NCBI RefSeq assembly: GCF_936943645.1
Contig: NZ_CAKZJO010000041.1
Span: 30,560 to 94,559, forward strand
Source of the DNA: an uncultured Bradyrhizobium sp.
GTDB lineage: Bacteria > Pseudomonadota > Alphaproteobacteria > Rhizobiales > Xanthobacteraceae
Direction of reading: 5' to 3'
DNA length: 64,000 nt
Positions 35,801 through 43,591 of the stretch are shown here, piece after piece; the first letter of the stretch is position 1; the number at the start of each line of letters is the position of its first letter. The notes under the pieces were generated by a model. The model was given only the letters and a program-made list of their open reading frames with translations. It was not told the DNA's origin and made no database searches. The position numbers and the translations under genes are program-made.

Positions 35801-36046
35801 GTCCCGGTCGGGCGGCAGCGCTGTTGCGAGGTAACGGCGGTATTCATCCGCAATGTCGAGCCTTGCGAGGAGGGCCGCCGCAGCAGCTGCGGGGGCAGGA
35901 TCCTCCCGCAGATTCAAGACATCGTCGGCTGCAACCATGGCTAACTTCATTGTGCCGCCCCATCGCAAGACGAGGGCGATCTTGCCAGCGTTCTCGGCGG
36001 CGATGCCGAGATGAAAATCGTTGCGCCGGATGATCAGGCCGGGCAT
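32900..36046 (-). CDS. CHAT-domain (caspase-like) protease, 1048 residues
   Basis: Cytoplasmic protein without signal or transmembrane segment. Its C-terminal third (about 690-1035) is a CHAT peptidase domain. The catalytic pair is His902 in ALIYLFCHARGGLAD and Cys951 in PLVFFNGCNTAAFSPD, 49 residues apart as in caspases and separases. It starts with a usual LPWALVYD motif and has an insertion with Cys/His clusters (PAQCGTHADCPLHPAH and VCPRHFWGFRHEVELPP). Residues about 50-300 look like a second CHAT-like fold with a His192 (VVHIGPDALEI) but Asp235 instead of Cys (LIIFDQPQTI), so probably inactive. Between them, about 450-570, is a beta-rich stretch. The gene starts 3 nt after the stop of the membrane gene. 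It could cleave a protein on signal; no target is visible. Confidence 0.8.
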   Translation of the reverse strand: MPGLIIRRNDFHLGIAAENAGKIALVLRWGGTMKLAMVAADDVLNLREDPAPAAAAAALLARLDIADEYRRYLATALPPDRDRLDRLTLQIDEPRVCDLRWEGFFHFAIHGPMIGLPVVRLSATRPRIGQISLTFPLRFLELGNAVVGVQQLVNRAFGGPPNPETARLAKGEARDFANATLPNGWPMADVVHIGPDALEIVAETMMRTADPEAVGTLGWLARVSDVWRARLIIFDQPQTISPTLLRRLAAALVSRGGPAVLIGPLPWSPTQFYEDLYAALIHDNPIDQALAVALRTGWYSAVSLFAGSGREELIRVSIPGEVLNEFATGLSQPDPDASLQATTELRQIVQSLGDPGSVEQRFSKSREALDAFRGNWQQYEFDLSERRGYIPLVEHVENIRAAMRPPSTGSATVSRAPTPPPTSERFVNPGLWSIGTDAKMHRIDPAGGGVLKPDEPIVLGIEVGPKDATLTILGAQALFEEPLRWDDGQDGVWLTVGLSGIDFDVLGDPVQEFWLPRTGASERVEFTVVPRRDGASLLRFCVYYRADLLQSYRLAVIVGHNHPLAAQRRAALATLMDAGETDIPDAIYMARLEYAATADLLTRREVLQRDVALSIFANDIDGREVITARSNETFSVHAESATAGSGKRIRALLEKFSSSEVGSDKHYAFQYGADGHTGTKPQLDAALRALAVEGWDLYSSIFDRATREKLEPELAAGNAIHVGHALLAKSLPWALVYDREYDGERKSVDGQLAQHTTCVAGLGPGEAGLPAQCGTHADCPLHPAHLQAQKTAGDELAAENTVVCPRHFWGFRHEVELPPMQVDAGDSALPDQRDAIAAANPAALMIGYNAKLPRAAGHLDKLKNALPGYAIRSAVQLETTDRDAFKAGLKGATAALIYLFCHARGGLADPTIEKPYVELQGIADPEPGALYRGDFSVLRLKGHPLVFFNGCNTAAFSPDALSPLIEAVVRDGGASGAIGTEIPVYEDLAAEFASLFLRRFLTGKTAGAAMLESRLEMLGRLNPLGIAYTLYGFNNLSITQTAETTSPG

Positions 36047-36049
36047 CGG

Positions 36050-38647
36050 CTACTTCCCCACGATTTGCTGTGCGATGCCCTGCACGCCCTGGAACGCGGT
36101 GCCGCCGACTTGGTGCAGGCCGAAGCCCCACAGGAACGCGACCGCCATATCGGTCAGTGTGCCCCACGCCGCATTGTCGAAATAGAGGAACTTGAGCCCG
36201 ATCACGAGGGCAAGCGCGACCATCAGCAGGAACAGCAGGCCTTCGGCCATCATCACGCGCTTGTTCGCCTCCGCCGCGGTGGTCGGAGCGCCGAGCACGA
36301 AAGCGATTTCGTTCCAGGCTCCCTGCATCACCGTGTCAGGGATCTCGCCGCTGTTGTTCGGCGCCGGCGCCGCGGTGGAGCCGGCTGCCACGCCCAGCGT
36401 GATCGACTCCTTCATGGCCGCCCGTCCCTCCATGTAAGCCTGGGTCGCCGTGTCGTAGGCCTTGCCGGCGTCCTGGAATTTCCTGTCCAGCAACAGGCTG
36501 TCCATCGGCTTCAGCGCGGTTCTTGCGGCCTCATATCTGGTGTGGGCGGTGACCGGGTCGGGAGCTGCGGGGTCCGGCGTCGCAGGGGGAGTGGTGGCGC
36601 GGGCGCGCGCGTCGTAGGCGTCGATATCCCGCAACAGTGCCTCGGCGAGCGTTTGCAGCCATTCGATGCGCAGCTTGTCCCAGTCGCGCACCTTCTGCTC
36701 GGCGTCGGTCTCCGCCTGAATCGAGTTGAGCCGGGCGATGTAATCGGAAACCAATGCCTCCCAGGCCGCTTGAGTGAAGCCGAGCGCGCGCTTCTTGGGG
36801 TCTAGGCTGTCCTTCAGCGACTTGATGGCGGTTTGCACATAGGCATGGCGCGCGGTGGTGAGCGCGGTGGACGCGGCTTCGATGTTTCCAGCGGTGACGT
36901 CCGACCGGGCCCTAGCGAGCGCGTCAATCGTACCTCGCAGATCGAGTCTTTCGGCGTCGCTGAGGGTGGCGATTTCATTCTGCAGCGCCGCGATGGCATC
37001 GTTGAGCTGAGCCTTGACGGCGTTATCGAGATTGGTCGCGTAGGTCTGCAAGTCGGCCAGCGCCTGATCGGTGACCGTCTTTGCAGCGCCGTCATTCACC
37101 AGGACCTTCCGGACGTCCTGATGCTGCGCCCGTACGACGTCGCCGATCGATTTCGGTTTCACGGCGTCGAGCTTCCGTCGGAGTTCGATCCAGCGGAAGA
37201 AGACCTCGATCTTGCGGCGGATCTCGTCGACCTGGGCCTCGGCGGTGCCCAGGCGCGGGTCGGCATTGCCTCGCCGCACCGCCTCGAGGCGCAGCAGGAA
37301 GTAAGCCAACACGCTCTGCTCGGCCGGGACGAGATCCGGATTGGCGTTCTGGAAGCGCGTCAGGTCATCGCGCACCGTAATGGCATCACCCTGCGCTATG
37401 ATGGCGCTGCGGCCCACCGTGTAATAAAGCCGCGCCAGCGTCGAGAGAATGACGCCGAGCAGGATCAGCACGATCGCGGTCTCCATGCCGCGACGCAAGC
37501 TCAGCTCGAAAGCCTTGTCCGTTTGCTTGCGGGTGGGGGAGGAGACGCGGAGCACGCCGGCGTAATTGCCGGGCTCGGTCAGCCCCTTGATCAGAAGCGC
37601 GAGATCGAGCGTCTGGTGCGGGTGAAGCGTCAGGCTGGAGGAGAGCGGTTTGCCCTCGGCTAGAACCTGCGGCGGCCCTTCGTAATTGGCCTGGATCAGC
37701 GTGTTGCTTTCCTTGCGATCGAGCTTCACGAGGGTCGGCAGGTCGACGGTGGTGTCCATCTCCTCGGCTTCCTGCAGGCGCAGGCGCAGGCGGATGCCGT
37801 TATGGTCGAGGGTCGTGTGCGTCTGCGCGATATCCTCGATGCGCACCGCGCTGTCCTTGAGGTTACGGGTGATCTTGAGCACCGTGGAGAAGCGCTTGCC
37901 GTCGACCACGAGGCCGATCTCCCCATTGTGCAGGCCCTCCTCGGGGAGCTTGCCCACCAGCGTAAGCCCGACCTGTCCGAGCGGCTGGAGGGTGATCGGC
38001 GTGCTTGGGGTCACCAGCGCATCGCCGTTGCGGAGTTCGACCGCCACCGTCCGACCGGACGGCGCGATCAGGTTACCCAGTTCGACCATGACATTGCGCG
38101 CTCCTTCGGCATTGTCGTTGCGGCGGATCACCACCGGCCATCTCAGGCCGGGATCAGGCGTCGCCATCTGCAGGGCGCCGCCGGTCGCACCTACGACCGC
38201 AACTTCACGGACGGCTCGGGTGACGTTGAAAGCGACCGCGCTACGCTTGCCGCCGATCAGGAGGCTGATCTCGCCCTTGTAGAGGCCTTCTTCGGGGACA
38301 TCGGCGACCGCATGCAGCACCGCCTGTCCGCCGGCCGGCAGTGTCAGCCTGCCGTCGGACGCGCTGCCGTCATCTCTCTGCAGCACGAGCTGTTGCGACC
38401 GCCCCGATGTGCTCAGCAGGTGCGTGACGTTGACCTCAACGTCGGCGGCCTCTTCACCCTTGTCGCTGCGTTGCAAAACCAGAGGCCAGCTCAGCCGTGG
38501 CTCGATCGTCGTGACCGCGAGCGCGTCGTTGGCGGAATTGACGATGTGAACGGTGACGGCCTGCGGAGCGGCTTGGGCGTAGGTCGCGCCCGCGGCTCCG
38601 AATATCGCGCCCGCCAGAGCGCAGAATAGCGCTATGCCCCGAAACAT
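36050..38647 (-). CDS. Envelope protein with three Ig-like repeats, TM helix and helical cytoplasmic domain
   Basis: An 865-residue protein starting at ATG 38645-38647, with GGAGGG 7 nt upstream; an earlier TTG is unlikely. A signal sequence (MFRGIALFCALAGAIFGAAGA) leads to a periplasmic region with three repeats of about 115 residues each (28-144, 148-261, 268-385). They share the closing patterns PEEGLYKGEISLLIGGKR, PEEGLHNGEIGLVVDGKR and TEPGNYAGVLRVSS. A transmembrane helix follows at about 390-410, then a long, mostly helical region (411-797) with coiled-coil character, then two hydrophobic helices (about 799-824 and 831-848). I do not know the family. It is transcribed just ahead of the CHAT gene, which suggests a membrane sensor for the protease. 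Confidence 0.75.
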   Translation of the reverse strand: MFRGIALFCALAGAIFGAAGATYAQAAPQAVTVHIVNSANDALAVTTIEPRLSWPLVLQRSDKGEEAADVEVNVTHLLSTSGRSQQLVLQRDDGSASDGRLTLPAGGQAVLHAVADVPEEGLYKGEISLLIGGKRSAVAFNVTRAVREVAVVGATGGALQMATPDPGLRWPVVIRRNDNAEGARNVMVELGNLIAPSGRTVAVELRNGDALVTPSTPITLQPLGQVGLTLVGKLPEEGLHNGEIGLVVDGKRFSTVLKITRNLKDSAVRIEDIAQTHTTLDHNGIRLRLRLQEAEEMDTTVDLPTLVKLDRKESNTLIQANYEGPPQVLAEGKPLSSSLTLHPHQTLDLALLIKGLTEPGNYAGVLRVSSPTRKQTDKAFELSLRRGMETAIVLILLGVILSTLARLYYTVGRSAIIAQGDAITVRDDLTRFQNANPDLVPAEQSVLAYFLLRLEAVRRGNADPRLGTAEAQVDEIRRKIEVFFRWIELRRKLDAVKPKSIGDVVRAQHQDVRKVLVNDGAAKTVTDQALADLQTYATNLDNAVKAQLNDAIAALQNEIATLSDAERLDLRGTIDALARARSDVTAGNIEAASTALTTARHAYVQTAIKSLKDSLDPKKRALGFTQAAWEALVSDYIARLNSIQAETDAEQKVRDWDKLRIEWLQTLAEALLRDIDAYDARARATTPPATPDPAAPDPVTAHTRYEAARTALKPMDSLLLDRKFQDAGKAYDTATQAYMEGRAAMKESITLGVAAGSTAAPAPNNSGEIPDTVMQGAWNEIAFVLGAPTTAAEANKRVMMAEGLLFLLMVALALVIGLKFLYFDNAAWGTLTDMAVAFLWGFGLHQVGGTAFQGVQGIAQQIVGK

Positions 38648-38816
38648 GAATTGCCCTCCAAAATGCAAGATCCAATCAGCTCAACCTTTACTTGTCAATT
38701 TGCAGTCCTGGCTGGTCAAACGTCGATCGCGCCCAGCCATTCCTGGCACCCCACTTGCTCAGTCTCGACCAAAGCCGGGCCTCGGTAGAGAGGCCCGTTT
38801 CAGGTTGAGGCAAGCG

Positions 38817-39065
38817 ATGCATGAAGTGTCCCGTTCTGGTACTGCCGGCGAACATCGGCTCGATGCGCTGATCGCCGATTTGTGGTGGCGCGTTCGGCTC
38901 TTGAATACCGACATTCTCGAAGAGGAAGCCAAGTCGGGGGTGTTCGACGTGCACCAGCCGACCTATCCGCTGCTTGCGCAAAACCTGCGTGCGCGGCGCG
39001 ACAATCTCGTCTCCACCATCGGCGTGCTCGAGCAGCGTGCGAAATCGGTGTCGGAAGCGGCTTGA
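38817..39065 (+). CDS. Small 82-residue protein, divergent from the CHAT module
   Basis: Starts at ATG 38817 with GAGG 10-13 nt upstream. The sequence is soluble and helical (HRLDALIADLWWRVRLLNTD, then LAQNLRARRDNLVSTIGVLEQ) with no signal or membrane helix. It is divergent from the membrane/CHAT pair with 169 nt between their starts, and could be a regulator or inhibitor of that pair; there is no direct evidence. No family recognised. Confidence 0.55.
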   Translation: MHEVSRSGTAGEHRLDALIADLWWRVRLLNTDILEEEAKSGVFDVHQPTYPLLAQNLRARRDNLVSTIGVLEQRAKSVSEAA

Positions 39066-39245
39066 GAGCGGTCTCCGGCACCACCGGAACGTCAGCGACT
39101 TCGCCAGCCCGACCGGAGCAAGCTGGCGTGGTGCACCGAGCCTCGGCGCGTGACGCGTGACGCTTGACACATATCTTCCTCGCAGGTCGATCTAGCTTTG
39201 CGCTCGGGTGGTTCGCAGTGATCCACCAGGCAAAGGACAAGACTT

Positions 39246-39425
39246 ATGCGCAATACCATCCTCGTGGCTTTCGCAGCGATCACCCTGGCAGGCGCGGTGA
39301 CGCCCGCGAGCGCGCTGACCATCGTGCGTGATCATCGCGATCCGCCCATCGTGCGCGACCATCGCAACCAGACCATCGTCAGGGATCATCGCAATCAACC
39401 CGAGGTGCGCGATCACCGCCACTAA
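39246..39425 (+). CDS. 59-residue secreted protein of four tandem VRDHR repeats
   Basis: Begins ATG 39246 with GACAAGACTT upstream. A signal peptide (MRNTILVAFAAITLAGAVTP) ends near ASA-LT. The mature part of about 36 residues is four nine-residue repeats: IVRDHRDPP, IVRDHRNQT, IVRDHRNQP and EVRDHRH. One His and one Asp in each repeat give a regular pattern that could bind metal. Too short to be noticed by long gene searches. The DNA repeats are 27 nt and diverged at synonymous sites, which suggests selection on the peptide rather than recent slippage. Confidence 0.65.
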   Translation: MRNTILVAFAAITLAGAVTPASALTIVRDHRDPPIVRDHRNQTIVRDHRNQPEVRDHRH

Positions 39426-39437
39426 ACGTGCCGGCGG

Positions 39438-39466
39438 CGGAGCCGAATCGAACAGGTTCGGCTCCG
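39438..39466. terminator. Hairpin after the VRDHR-repeat gene
   Basis: CGGAGCCGAA-TCGAACAGG-TTCGGCTCCG forms a perfect 10-bp stem 13 nt after the TAA. There is no T-tract, so it may be a processing or stabilising hairpin rather than a true terminator. Confidence 0.5.
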
Positions 39467-39658
39467 GATCGCCGAGGCAGGCGATCCCTCCTATCCCCCG
39501 CGGATGCTACCGCGACATGCAATGCACGATCTTCCCTAAACGCCCGACAATCGCTCCGCGCACGACGCCGATGTCCATTCGCGATTGTGAGGCCTGAGCA
39601 CGCGCCAGGTTCGCTGCTCCATGCTATGGCTGTTCCCGCAACTTGCTGTGAGGACGCC

Positions 39659-40333
39659 ATGCTGCCCATTCCCGCCGACATCTTCACCGAACCCGAGGAC
39701 GTCTCGCCCGATGGCATTGCCAATCTCGGTCCGCTGCGCCGCCTCGCAGGCCGTTGGCAGGCGGACAAGGGCATCGACATCAATCCGAAGGCGGAGGGGC
39801 CGGAACGGCGGACCTTCATCGAACGCATCCGCATGGACCCGATCGATCCGCAGGCCAACGGCCCGCAGCTGTTCTACGGCCTGCGCTATCACATCCACAT
39901 CAACACGCCCGAGGAAGACATCACCTTTCACGACCAGGTCGGCTATTGGCTGTGGGAGCCTGCGACCGGGCTGATCATGCAGACGCTGGCGATACCGCGC
40001 GGGCAGGTGCTGCTGGCCTCGGGCAAGGCCGCATCCGACGACAAGACGATCTCCGTCACCGCCAGGCGCGGCGACACCGCCTACGGCATCTGCTCGACCG
40101 ATTTCCTGGAGCAGGCCTTCCGCACCGATTCCTATCGCTGCGACATCACCTTCAACGACGATGGCAGCTGGACCTATCTGATCCAGACCGCGTTGTTCGT
40201 GCGCGGTGCGCCGTTCAACCATCGCGACACCAACACGCTGCAGCTGGTCGCGGCGCCGAAGCTCAATCCGCTCGCGGTGATCGTGAACGATCGCGCCAGG
40301 GGCGACGAGAAGATCAAGGGTCCGGCAGTGTGA
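39659..40333 (+). CDS. FABP/nitrobindin-like beta-barrel protein
   Basis: A 224-residue cytoplasmic protein starting at ATG 39659 (GAGG 6 nt upstream). The pattern LGPLRRLAGRWQADKGIDI and the alternation GLRYHIHINTPEEDITFHDQ resemble the heme-binding-like beta-barrel family that includes nitrobindins (DUF1794-type). A conserved His needed for heme is not certain here (candidates His75, His77 and His86 region). Ligand unknown. It is followed by a RibD-C gene 22 nt downstream on the same strand. Confidence 0.65.
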   Translation: MLPIPADIFTEPEDVSPDGIANLGPLRRLAGRWQADKGIDINPKAEGPERRTFIERIRMDPIDPQANGPQLFYGLRYHIHINTPEEDITFHDQVGYWLWEPATGLIMQTLAIPRGQVLLASGKAASDDKTISVTARRGDTAYGICSTDFLEQAFRTDSYRCDITFNDDGSWTYLIQTALFVRGAPFNHRDTNTLQLVAAPKLNPLAVIVNDRARGDEKIKGPAV

Positions 40334-40355
40334 CGCCCGGCGCTCGGAGGAAAGC

Positions 40356-41063
40356 ATGAAGCCCCATGTCATCTGTCTGATGCATTCCAGCCTCGACGGC
40401 CGCACCCACCCCAGCCGCTGGCGCCCGAAGGGGGCGGGGACGGACTGGTTCGAGAAGATCCATGACGAGCTCGGCGGCGATGCCTGGGTGATCGGCCGGG
40501 TCACCGGGGCGGAGTTCGCCAAGGGCCAGCCCTATCCCGCGACCGATGCGATGCTGCCGCGCGAAAACTGGTTCGCGCGGCGCGATGCGAAGACTTATGG
40601 CGTCGTGCTCGACGCGCAGGGCAAGATCGGCTGGGGCCGCTCGGACATCGGCGGCGATCCCATCGTCGTCGTGCTGACCGAGAGCGTGCCGGATTCGCAT
40701 CTGGCAGGGCTGCGCGGCGAGGGCGTGTCCTACATCTTTGCGGGCAAGTCCGAGATCGACCTCGCGCTGACGGTGGATATCCTCAACCGCGAGCTCGGTG
40801 TGAAGCGTCTTCTGGTAGAGGGCGGCGGCGTCGCCAATGGCACGTTCCTGCGCGCCGGTCTGATCGACGAATTCAACCTGATCCTCAGCCCTGCGATCGA
40901 CGGCGCAACGGGCGCGCCCTTCGTGTTCTCGTCGACGGAGGCGGACAGCGACAAGCGCGCGCCGATCGCGGCGATGACGCTGGAGAGCACGCGCGATCTC
41001 GGCGGCGGCGTCCTGCTGCTGCGCTATCTCATCAGGAACGATCCGCAAGCCGCGAGCCGGTGA
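40356..41063 (+). CDS. RibD C-terminal/dihydrofolate-reductase-like reductase
   Basis: A 235-residue NADPH-type reductase of the RibD_C superfamily, without the deaminase domain. N-terminal HVICLMHSSLDGRTH and the core KRLLVEGGGVANGTFLRAGLIDEF are the conserved substrate and cofactor stretches. Such stand-alone domains reduce pyrimidine or other nucleotide-like ketones. GGAGG 8 nt before ATG 40356 supports the start. It begins 22 nt after the beta-barrel gene and stops 9 nt before the amine oxidase, so the three may be one operon. Confidence 0.85.
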   Translation: MKPHVICLMHSSLDGRTHPSRWRPKGAGTDWFEKIHDELGGDAWVIGRVTGAEFAKGQPYPATDAMLPRENWFARRDAKTYGVVLDAQGKIGWGRSDIGGDPIVVVLTESVPDSHLAGLRGEGVSYIFAGKSEIDLALTVDILNRELGVKRLLVEGGGVANGTFLRAGLIDEFNLILSPAIDGATGAPFVFSSTEADSDKRAPIAAMTLESTRDLGGGVLLLRYLIRNDPQAASR

Positions 41064-41072
41064 AGCGTCGGC

Positions 41073-42344
41073 ATGTCGACTTCCCCGGAGCATATCGTCA
41101 TCGTCGGTGCCGGCGCGGCCGGCCTGATGGCGGCGCGTCAGCTGTCACTTGCTGGCCGGAGAGTTACGGTCCTGGAGGCGCGCTCGCGCTGCGGCGGCCG
41201 TATCCACCCGCTGCCGGTTGAACAATTCGGCTATCCCGCCGCGGGCGGCGCCGAATTTGTCCACGGCGAGGCGCCGGTGACGCGCGGATTGCTGCGCGAG
41301 GCCGGACTGTCGCTTCAGGAGATCGAAGGCGAGCAGTGGAGCTTTGACGGAACGGCGCTCTCGCGCGAGGAGCGCGACGATCCCCACGAGGCCGAGCTTC
41401 AAGCCTTGCTGCGGGATTTGAAGGAGGATCTCCCCGTCGCCGAATTCCTGCGCCGGCATTTTGCCGGCGAGGACTACGCGCCGATGCGCCATTCGATCGA
41501 GCGCATGGTCGAGGGTTACGACGCGGCGGACCCCGAGCGCGCCTCGACGCTGGCGCTGGCCGAGGAATGGATGGACGGCGGGCACGCGACGCAGGCGCGC
41601 ATCGATCGCGGCTATGGCGCGCTGATCGATTTTCTGGCCGCCGACTGCCGCCGGCACGGCGTGACCATTCACCTCGGCTCCGTCGTGACGGCGATCGAGG
41701 AGAACGGCCGCATGCTCGAGGTTCGCTGCACCGGCGGCGATGTGTATGGCTGCGACCGTGCGATCCTCACCGTGCCGCTGCCGCTGCTGCGCGAGATCGC
41801 TCTGCCGGCGAGCGCGCGCGAGAAGCTTGCCGCTGCCGACGACATCGGCTTCGGCAATGTCATCAAGATCGTGCTGCGCTTCGCGAAGCCATGGTGGCGC
41901 GAGCGGCAACAGGATCTCGCGGGCATGACCTTCCTGTTGTCCGACCAGAGAATCCCGGTGTGGTGGACGCAATATCCGCGCGAGCATGCCGTGCTCACCG
42001 GCTGGTTCGGCGGTCCGGGCACGGTGGTGCTGGAAAGCCTCGGTCCGCAAGGGCTGATCGAGGCCGGGCTCGGTTCGCTCGCCGCGATCTTCGGCCTGTC
42101 GCATGACGATGTCGCGCGCCAGCTCGTGGCGGCGGGGGCGATCAACTGGGCGCATGATCCCTTCGCCCGTGGCGCCTATTCCTGGGCGACGCCCCGGACG
42201 CGCGCGGCGCAGGCGGTTCTCGGGCGTGCCGATGGGCTGGTGCTGTTCTCCGGTGAAGCGCTTTATCGCGGCCCCGACATGGGCACGGTGGAAGCGGCGC
42301 TGGCCAGCGGCCGGGACACGGCCGCGATGATGCTGCGGGAATGA
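41073..42344 (+). CDS. FAD-dependent amine oxidase family protein
   Basis: A 423-residue flavoprotein. The FAD-binding motif is IVIVGAGAAGLMAARQLSLAG followed by TVLEARSRCGGRI, the monoamine oxidase fingerprint. The C-terminal FSGEALYRGPDMGTVEAALASG is the second flavin-contacting block. No transmembrane helix or signal peptide. Amines, polyamines or phytoene-like substrates are possible. It follows the RibD-C gene by 9 nt and ends just before a terminator. Confidence 0.85.
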   Translation: MSTSPEHIVIVGAGAAGLMAARQLSLAGRRVTVLEARSRCGGRIHPLPVEQFGYPAAGGAEFVHGEAPVTRGLLREAGLSLQEIEGEQWSFDGTALSREERDDPHEAELQALLRDLKEDLPVAEFLRRHFAGEDYAPMRHSIERMVEGYDAADPERASTLALAEEWMDGGHATQARIDRGYGALIDFLAADCRRHGVTIHLGSVVTAIEENGRMLEVRCTGGDVYGCDRAILTVPLPLLREIALPASAREKLAAADDIGFGNVIKIVLRFAKPWWRERQQDLAGMTFLLSDQRIPVWWTQYPREHAVLTGWFGGPGTVVLESLGPQGLIEAGLGSLAAIFGLSHDDVARQLVAAGAINWAHDPFARGAYSWATPRTRAAQAVLGRADGLVLFSGEALYRGPDMGTVEAALASGRDTAAMMLRE

Positions 42345-42374
42345 AAGAGGCCCGCATCTCTGCGGGCCTCTTGT
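42345..42374 (+). terminator. Bidirectional terminator between amine oxidase and His-rich gene
   Basis: A perfect 12-bp stem AAGAGGCCCGCA-TCTC-TGCGGGCCTCTT immediately after the amine oxidase stop, with TTGT after it. It lies between convergent genes and can serve both. Confidence 0.8.
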
Positions 42375-42375
42375 C

Positions 42376-42699
42376 TCACCAGCGTCCGCCGCCGAAGCTG
42401 AAGGTCACGCCGGGACCACCGCCGTAATATCCGTACGGGCCGCCGCCGTAATAGCCGTGATGCCGCGGGTAATAGCCGTAGTTGCGGTAGTGCGGACGGT
42501 AGTAGCCGTGATGGCGGTGATGAGGACGCCAGTGATGGTGATGGCGGTGTCCATGATGGTGCCGGTGCTGCGCGCTGATGTCGGTCGATTGGCCCGCTGG
42601 CGCGTTCTGCTTCGCGCTTGAACTGCCGGCCGCGTTTGCCGCCGATCCGCCGGCGAGCGCCGCGGCTCCGACCGCCATCGCGACAATGAGATACTTCAT
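42376..42699 (-). CDS. Secreted His/Gly/Tyr-rich small protein
   Basis: A 107-residue protein with a signal peptide (MKYLIVAMAVGAAALAGGSA) and a mature chain rich in His, Tyr, Gly and Arg, for example HRHHHGHRHHHHWRPHHRHH, followed by RNYGYYPRHHGYYGGGPYGYY. Such low-complexity proteins are common in Bradyrhizobium and can bind metal ions. GGAG 8-11 nt upstream of the ATG supports the start. No enzymatic motif. Confidence 0.75.
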   Translation of the reverse strand: MKYLIVAMAVGAAALAGGSAANAAGSSSAKQNAPAGQSTDISAQHRHHHGHRHHHHWRPHHRHHGYYRPHYRNYGYYPRHHGYYGGGPYGYYGGGPGVTFSFGGGRW

Positions 42700-42863
42700 G
42701 TCATCACTCCAGTTGAATGTCGTGGGACAACAGATAGGCGCCGGCTGCGTTCCCGGAAGCTGCGGGCGTCGAAACGACGCAGCACGCAGCGCAGGATTCG
42801 CCGCGAATGATGCTGCGTCGTGAGGTCTATTGTCGCATCACCGGTGTGATCGCATTGCCGCCA

Positions 42864-43433
42864 TCACTTGGCCGCGAATGACGCGGTCACGTCGTCGCTT
42901 GTGACGATGCGCGCGAACTCACCGTTGAGATTCGACAGCGTCATCGCATGGATCTCCTCGGCGGAATGCTTGTCGCCGTCGGGGCCGATGCGCTCGAATG
43001 TCCATGTCGCATCGCGCACGAGGCGCGTGTCGAAGCCGAGATTGCCGGCCATCCGCGTCGTCGTCTCCACGCAATGATTGGTGGTGGCGCCGCAGATCAC
43101 GACCGTGCCGATGTTGCCTGCGCGCAGGCGTTCCTCCAGGTCGGTGCCGATGAAGGCGCTGTTGACGCGCTTGACGATCACGGGCTCACCCGGCTGCTCG
43201 CGCGCCTCGTCCTTGACGGCATAACCGGAGCCTTGAGGCAGGAACGACGAATTCGGCTTCGTGCCCTCGTGGCGGATGTGAATGATCGGCGCGCCGTGGG
43301 CCCTGAACGCCTGCAGCAGATCGGCGATCCGCGCTACCGCATCGGGATTGTTGCGCCGTTTTCCCGCCGCCTCCCATTCGTCGAACGCGCGCTGGACGTC
43401 GATGACGATGAGGGCGGGAAGGGCGTGGGGCAT
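42864..43433 (-). CDS. Isochorismatase-family cysteine hydrolase
   Basis: A 189-residue hydrolase. The triad of the family fits Asp12 (LIVIDVQRAF), Lys (VIVKRVNSAFIGTDLEE) and Cys (VVICGATTNHCVETTTR). The cis-peptide segment GATTNHCV is typical of nicotinamidase and isochorismatase relatives. Cytoplasmic. Substrate not predictable; no pathway partners nearby. Confidence 0.88.
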   Translation of the reverse strand: MPHALPALIVIDVQRAFDEWEAAGKRRNNPDAVARIADLLQAFRAHGAPIIHIRHEGTKPNSSFLPQGSGYAVKDEAREQPGEPVIVKRVNSAFIGTDLEERLRAGNIGTVVICGATTNHCVETTTRMAGNLGFDTRLVRDATWTFERIGPDGDKHSAEEIHAMTLSNLNGEFARIVTSDDVTASFAAK

Positions 43434-43507
43434 GGAGTGACTTTCGGTCGGGGCTGGACGCGACTATGCGAGGCTATCGGAAATGCGCAATGCCGATCTT
43501 CCCTCGT

Positions 43508-43566
43508 TTTGCGACCTGTCGCCCCGGATGAGCGAAGCGCTCCCGGACGATGCACCGCGTCCGGGA
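43508..43566. repeat. Short palindromic repeat (CCCCGGATGAGCGAAGCGCTC type)
   Basis: CGCCCCGGATGAGCGAAGCG... and ...GTCCGGGACACGAC form partial arms between the isochorismatase and DUF3088 genes. Likely a shortened REP relative of CGTCCCGGAC elements. Confidence 0.5.
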
Positions 43567-43591
43567 CACGACAATCGCGCGAGCGATGTTC

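Noticed and set aside
38634..38816. Longer start for the 82-residue protein, 61 codons upstream
   Set aside because: It would begin inside the start of the divergent membrane gene and its extra residues look random; ATG 38817 has a better context.
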